From assembly GCA_900551495.1 (NCBI GenBank), contig URWG01000025.1:1-16192 (forward strand): a DNA stretch of 16,192 nucleotides, in the 5' to 3' direction. Source of the stretch: an uncultured Eubacteriales bacterium. Its GTDB lineage: Bacteria; Bacillota; Clostridia; Oscillospirales; Oscillospiraceae. The notes below the pieces were generated by a model. The model was not told the origin of the DNA, did no database searches, and saw nothing but the letters and a program-made list of their open reading frames with translations. A program made the position numbers and the translations under genes. Of the stretch, positions 13,259-16,192 are shown in pieces; positions within the stretch are counted from its first letter, which is position 1; the number at the start of each line of letters is the position of its first letter.

Positions 13259-13657
13259 TTACGCATATTTCTTCCGTTTTGCCGCTGCGGTCAAACTGCC
13301 CAAAATCCCACAGCCGAGACAGCAGCCGACAATCGGCAGGATGCCGTCGTACCCCTCGCCGAAAAACAGAAGATTCCCCAGCAGCAGTGCGCACGCGTAG
13401 CCGCCTGCCGCCATAATCCCCCACAGCAGCTTTTTCTGCGGTGCTCTCCTTGCGGCGAAGAATCCGCACAGCAACGACACCACGCCCGCGATCACGCAGG
13501 CGATTGCCGTGATGCTCTCCTGCTTCAACGTGCCGCCCAAAATCAGCTTCGCGCTGACAAGCGCGAGCGCCACAGTCAGCAGCGGCGCGGCGATTGCAAG
13601 CACGATCACTGTCGATTTCGTCTTGCTCGATTTTTTCGTCCTCGGTTTATTCCCCAT
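13259..13657 (-). CDS. TIGR04086-family (YrzE-like) small membrane protein
   Basis: Membrane protein of 132 residues with a basic, Lys/Ser/Thr-rich cytoplasmic N-terminus (MGNKPRTKKSSKTKS) and four predicted membrane helices (about 17-40, 46-68, 75-95 and 102-122), ending in a basic KRKKYA tail. The glycine-rich third and fourth helices (LLWGIMAAGGYACALLLG and PIVGCCLGCGILG) and overall length match what I recall of the TIGR04086 / YrzE family of unknown function in Firmicutes. The start at 13657 is preferred over an upstream ATG at 13699 because AGGGGAG lies six bases before it and the longer N-terminus would reach toward the terminator of the preceding gene. It stands alone between a terminator and the AT-rich region. 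Confidence 0.8.
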   Translation of the reverse strand: MGNKPRTKKSSKTKSTVIVLAIAAPLLTVALALVSAKLILGGTLKQESITAIACVIAGVVSLLCGFFAARRAPQKKLLWGIMAAGGYACALLLGNLLFFGEGYDGILPIVGCCLGCGILGSLTAAAKRKKYA

Positions 13658-13708
13658 ATGGCACTCCCCTTTCCTTCTCATCCTATGCGCCTGTCCCACT
13701 GCTATGAC

Positions 13709-13741
13709 AAAAAAACTGCCGCGGGGTTTTCCCGCAGCAGT
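13709..13741 (-). terminator. Rho-independent terminator of the radA/ATP-grasp operon
   Basis: An eleven-base stem ACTGCCGCGGG (13715-13725) with CCCGCAGCAGT (13731-13741), one G-T wobble and a short GTTTT loop, is followed on the minus strand by a long T run (13709-13714). It lies eight bases after the stop of the second ATP-grasp gene. Confidence 0.9.
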
Positions 13742-13749
13742 CTGCTTCT

Positions 13750-14751
13750 TTATTTCAGTTCCTTCAGTAATTTCTTATAGTATATCCACAGTCCCTGTTT
13801 TTCGGGTGTGTGCGGCAGGAACTGGCACATCACGCCCGGGTCGGCGTTTCCCTCGACCAGCTCCACGCCTTCCTCCGTAATTGCAATATCCCAACCGATG
13901 TGCCCGATCTCCGACGACAAGGCGGCGCTTCGTACCGCAAGCGAAAGCGCCTCGGCAAAATGCGGGATTTTCAGCCCGCGAAACGGTCGGTGCGTTTCCG
14001 GATGTTCGGAGAAGACGTTGTGAAAATCGTCCGTCGCATCCGAGACGACTGTACCGCTGTCCGCATCGACACGGCAAAACATACCGCCGCAGCCGGAGTT
14101 ATCGCAGCACGCCTCTCCCCGCCCGGTCTTCAAAAGCACATAGGAAATGTCAATTCTTGTCCCGACCCGATCCGTCACGATACGCAGCGTATTGACCGAG
14201 GTGCTGTGCATCGCCGCCAGTATCGGGTGCTGGCGGATCGGCTCCTCAAGGATCGTGTCGCCGTCTCGCAGCAGCGCCTTCAGCAGTTCCGCGTTTTCCT
14301 GCTCATGCTCACATTGCACCCGTTTGACCCCTTTGCCGCCGCAGCCGCTCGCCTGCTTCGCAAAAAAGATCGGGTGTCTTTGGAAAAAATCGTAAACCGC
14401 ATTCGGCGGCGCAAGCGTCAGGTCGAGCGTTTCCCGCTGCATCAGCGGTGCATAGCGTGCGAGGAATCGGTGCTTATTGTTGAAGTCCTCATAATGCCGC
14501 CGATCGTTCAGCGCGTCCAAAATACGTTTGTTGCGAAAGCGGGTAACGTAGGTCGCGCGTTGGCGCTCCGTAAGCTCCCAAAAGCCGAAATTCGTGTAAT
14601 CACAATAGCCCGCGCCATGCCGCAGCGCACACCACAGCATATCCGCGTATATCGCCGATTTTCGCCTTCCGCTCTGCTTCCCTGCCCAAGCCGCAGCAGC
14701 CCGAAGCCGTATGAGGCTTGCATTTTTCAAAACCTTCATGAGAAACAGCAT
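13750..14751 (-). CDS. ATP-grasp ligase, sugar-transfer-associated type (second copy)
   Basis: Cytoplasmic protein of 333 residues of the ATP-grasp superfamily, of the class often annotated as sugar-transfer-associated ATP-grasp or, in older data, hexapeptide transferase. ATP-grasp enzymes join a carboxylate to an amine or thiol through an acylphosphate. Visible features: a helical N-terminus with LRHGAGYCDYTNFGFWEL (about 43-60), Lys132 and a Gly-rich loop in FAKQASGCGGKGV, acidic LEEP (169-170), SVNTLRIVTD (about 185-194), CDNSGCGGMFCRVD, and the metal-binding end GWDIAI (Asp288) and VEGNADPG (Glu300, Asn302), then HTPEKQGLW. The start at 14751 has AAGGAGGG upstream; an in-frame ATG at 14799 is too early. 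It is about 70 bases after its paralogue, with no T-rich terminator between. The substrate is unknown. Confidence 0.9.
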   Translation of the reverse strand: MLFLMKVLKNASLIRLRAAAAWAGKQSGRRKSAIYADMLWCALRHGAGYCDYTNFGFWELTERQRATYVTRFRNKRILDALNDRRHYEDFNNKHRFLARYAPLMQRETLDLTLAPPNAVYDFFQRHPIFFAKQASGCGGKGVKRVQCEHEQENAELLKALLRDGDTILEEPIRQHPILAAMHSTSVNTLRIVTDRVGTRIDISYVLLKTGRGEACCDNSGCGGMFCRVDADSGTVVSDATDDFHNVFSEHPETHRPFRGLKIPHFAEALSLAVRSAALSSEIGHIGWDIAITEEGVELVEGNADPGVMCQFLPHTPEKQGLWIYYKKLLKELK

Positions 14752-14822
14752 AAAAACTCCCTCCTTGCTATCAGCATAGGAGGGGGTTGTATCGGGCACT
14801 CATCGGACTTGCATCCGATTGG

Positions 14823-15842
14823 TTAACTCGCCGTGATTTCCTTCAATATTTTTTTATAGTATACCCATAGCCCCTGCTTTTCGGGCGTGTGCGGTGCAAG
14901 CTGGCACAGATCGGTGCCGGGATATTCGTTGCCCTCGATGATGGCAGGACCGTCGGGCGTAACGGCAACGTCCCAGCCGACATGGCGCATCTGCGGAATT
15001 TCCCGCGCCGCCTGCTTTGCCAGCGCGATCGCCTCGGGCAGCATCGGGATTCGGTAGCCCTTGAAGGTCACGCCGGTATCGGGGTGCTTCTCAAACACAT
15101 TGAAATAGTCGTCCGTCGCGACCGAGCAGATCGTCTCCGTCTCGGGGTCCACGCGGCAGAGCATCCCCCCCTGCCCCGTGTTATCGCAGCAGCCGCCGCC
15201 GCGGCCGATCTTCACGACGATGTAGGCGATATGCACCGTGTCCCCGACGAGGTCGGTCACGATACGCATTGTGTTGACCGACTGCGGGTGCAGCCGCGCC
15301 ATATCGGGATGCTGCGGCAGGACATGCTCGAGGACAAACAGCTTCTTTTCCCGCACATAGTCCAGCACGGCGGCAGCGTCGGCAAAATCCGCAACTCTGA
15401 GCTTTTCAACGCCGTTACCGCAAGCACCGTGATTCGGCTTGGCAAAGATTGCGTCCTGCCCGCACAAAAAATCGGCAAATTCTCCTACCGTTGCCTTCTC
15501 TCCGTCCAGCCACGCACGGTGCAGATACGACGAAAATCGCGCGTCAAACCGCAGCTTGTCGTCGAACTCATCGGCGTAGCGGTAGTCGTTCATGACCTCA
15601 AAGACCTTCTTGTTGCGCACGCGGGTCAGATAGGTGTCGCGCTGCTTACCGTTCATATCGTAAAAGCCGAACATCACATAGTCATAGTAGCCTGCGCCGT
15701 AGCGCAGCCCGCACCAGACCATACTGCAAAAGGTCCGCGCCTTGCTGTGACCGCTTTTCTCCTTAACGACAGAGAGCATCTGATTCAGTCTGTCAAACCG
15801 CATCCCGCGCACAATCCGCGCGATATATTTGATTCCCGGCAT
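14823..15842 (-). CDS. ATP-grasp ligase, sugar-transfer-associated type (first copy)
   Basis: Paralogue of the next gene, 339 residues, with the same order of motifs: LRYGAGYYDYVMFGFYDM near residue 46, Lys135 in FAKPNHGACGNG, Glu172 in LEHVLPQHP, VNTMRIVTDL (189-198), CDNTGQGGMLCRVD, GWDVAV (Asp291), IEGNEYPG (Glu303, Asn305) and HTPEKQGLWVYYKK at the C-terminus. The nucleotide and metal residues are complete, so it should be catalytically active. The ATG has AGGGGG five bases before it and starts 12 bases after the radA stop, which argues for a shared transcript. Relatives are usually found in capsule or exopolysaccharide clusters; none is visible here. The acceptor and donor are unknown. 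Confidence 0.9.
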   Translation of the reverse strand: MPGIKYIARIVRGMRFDRLNQMLSVVKEKSGHSKARTFCSMVWCGLRYGAGYYDYVMFGFYDMNGKQRDTYLTRVRNKKVFEVMNDYRYADEFDDKLRFDARFSSYLHRAWLDGEKATVGEFADFLCGQDAIFAKPNHGACGNGVEKLRVADFADAAAVLDYVREKKLFVLEHVLPQHPDMARLHPQSVNTMRIVTDLVGDTVHIAYIVVKIGRGGGCCDNTGQGGMLCRVDPETETICSVATDDYFNVFEKHPDTGVTFKGYRIPMLPEAIALAKQAAREIPQMRHVGWDVAVTPDGPAIIEGNEYPGTDLCQLAPHTPEKQGLWVYYKKILKEITAS

Positions 15843-15854
15843 AAGCGCCCCCTG

Positions 15855-16192
15855 TTACAGCGCGACGGCGATCGCCTCGCGGATATTGCGTGCGCGGAGC
15901 AGCTCCAAGCCCTCCGGCGCCTTGATGTCCTTTGTTCCGTTTCGCGGAATGACGCAGCGGTCGAAGCCCAGCCGCCGCACCTCCGCAAGCCGCTGGGAGA
16001 GCTGACTGACTGCGCGGATCTCACCCGTCAGACCGACCTCGCCGATCGCGGCGAGGGTATCCGGCACGGGCTTGTCCTGCGCCGCAGAAGCCGCCGCGAT
16101 CACAACGGCAAGGTCCGCGGCAGGCTCGTCCAGCCACAGGCCGCCGATGATGTTGAGATACGTGTCGCAGGCGGGGAGCTTCAGGCCCCCCC
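15855..16192 (-). CDS. radA: DNA repair protein RadA, C-terminal part (cut by window edge)
   Basis: The last 112 codons or so of RadA (Sms), a hexameric RecA-like helicase that promotes branch migration in recombination repair. The visible part is the Lon-protease-like C-terminal domain: GLKLPACDTYLNIIGG, LDEPAADLAV, GEVGLTGEIRAVSQLSQRL, and IPRNG followed by APEGLELLRARNIREAI. The zinc finger, Walker motifs and KNRFG motif lie beyond the right edge. A GTG at 16103 within this frame is not the start, because the family sequence continues without break to the edge. It is the first visible gene of a run with the two ATP-grasp ligases. Confidence 0.95.
   Translation of the reverse strand, partial: GGLKLPACDTYLNIIGGLWLDEPAADLAVVIAAASAAQDKPVPDTLAAIGEVGLTGEIRAVSQLSQRLAEVRRLGFDRCVIPRNGTKDIKAPEGLELLRARNIREAIAVAL

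Noticed and set aside
12910..13266. 118-codon minus-strand frame across the AT-rich gap
   Set aside because: It contains a strong promoter in its middle, its residues show no family features, and it overlaps the start of a better supported gene.
14802..14819. Hairpin between the two ATP-grasp genes as a terminator
   Set aside because: ATCGGA/TCCGAT with a six-base loop is short and has no T run after it on the minus strand.
13810..14826. 338-codon plus-strand frame opposite the second ATP-grasp gene
   Set aside because: The minus strand encodes a complete ATP-grasp protein there; the plus frame has no recognisable motif.

Overview
The window looks like chromosomal DNA of a moderately GC-rich Firmicute of class Clostridia, probably a gut-type member of the Oscillospirales. 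That placement is inference. It rests on the gene families present (YqeG phosphatase, EF-P followed by a CD1247-type zinc-ribbon protein, KtrB/KtrA, XerD beside a possible SpoIIM-like protein, a TIGR04086-like membrane protein, RadA), on strong GGAGG ribosome-binding sites and on sigma-A-type promoters. No rRNA, tRNA, CRISPR array or insertion sequence was found. Almost all genes lie on the minus strand. The plus-strand exceptions are the two genes at the left end and one unknown gene at 8679.

Layout. 1-1598 (+): a tyrosine recombinase cut by the left edge, translationally coupled to an HAD phosphatase. 1483-5797 (-): a cell-envelope block, read right to left as a 57-residue membrane protein, an OmpR-type response regulator with its own promoter, a sensor histidine kinase broken by an in-frame TAA, a membrane-anchored unknown protein, and a FemAB-like ligase. 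The ligase's C-terminus runs antisense into the phosphatase gene. 5826-8600 (-): a housekeeping block of yqeG and a Xaa-Pro peptidase (overlapping ATGA), then efp and a zinc-ribbon protein with their own promoter and terminator. 8679-9350 (+): a cysteine-rich unknown gene starting with TTG, whose promoter overlaps the divergent yqeG promoter. 9313-11394 (-): the ktrB-ktrA potassium uptake operon. 11405-13055 (-): xerD, preceded by a leader with three inverted repeats and a cysteine-rich membrane protein with a clear promoter. 13056-13258 is an AT-rich non-coding stretch with a 14-bp tandem repeat. 13259-13657 (-): a small four-helix membrane protein. 13709-16192 (-): the end of radA followed by two tandem paralogous ATP-grasp ligases and a terminator.

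How the genes fit together. The two-component block and the FemAB-like gene share a strand without a visible terminator between them, which suggests envelope sensing coupled to peptidoglycan modification. In this sequence the kinase is interrupted just after its phospho-accepting histidine, so signalling may be broken or the stop may be an error. The ATP-grasp pair behind radA is the most unusual gene arrangement. It looks like a local duplication of a carboxylate-amine ligase of the sugar-transfer-associated class, placed in a DNA-repair operon. I see no complete, clearly novel defence or mobile system. The most rewarding second looks are the interrupted kinase, the tandem ligases, the unknown TTG-start gene with overlapping divergent promoters, and the repeat-bearing region near 13100.
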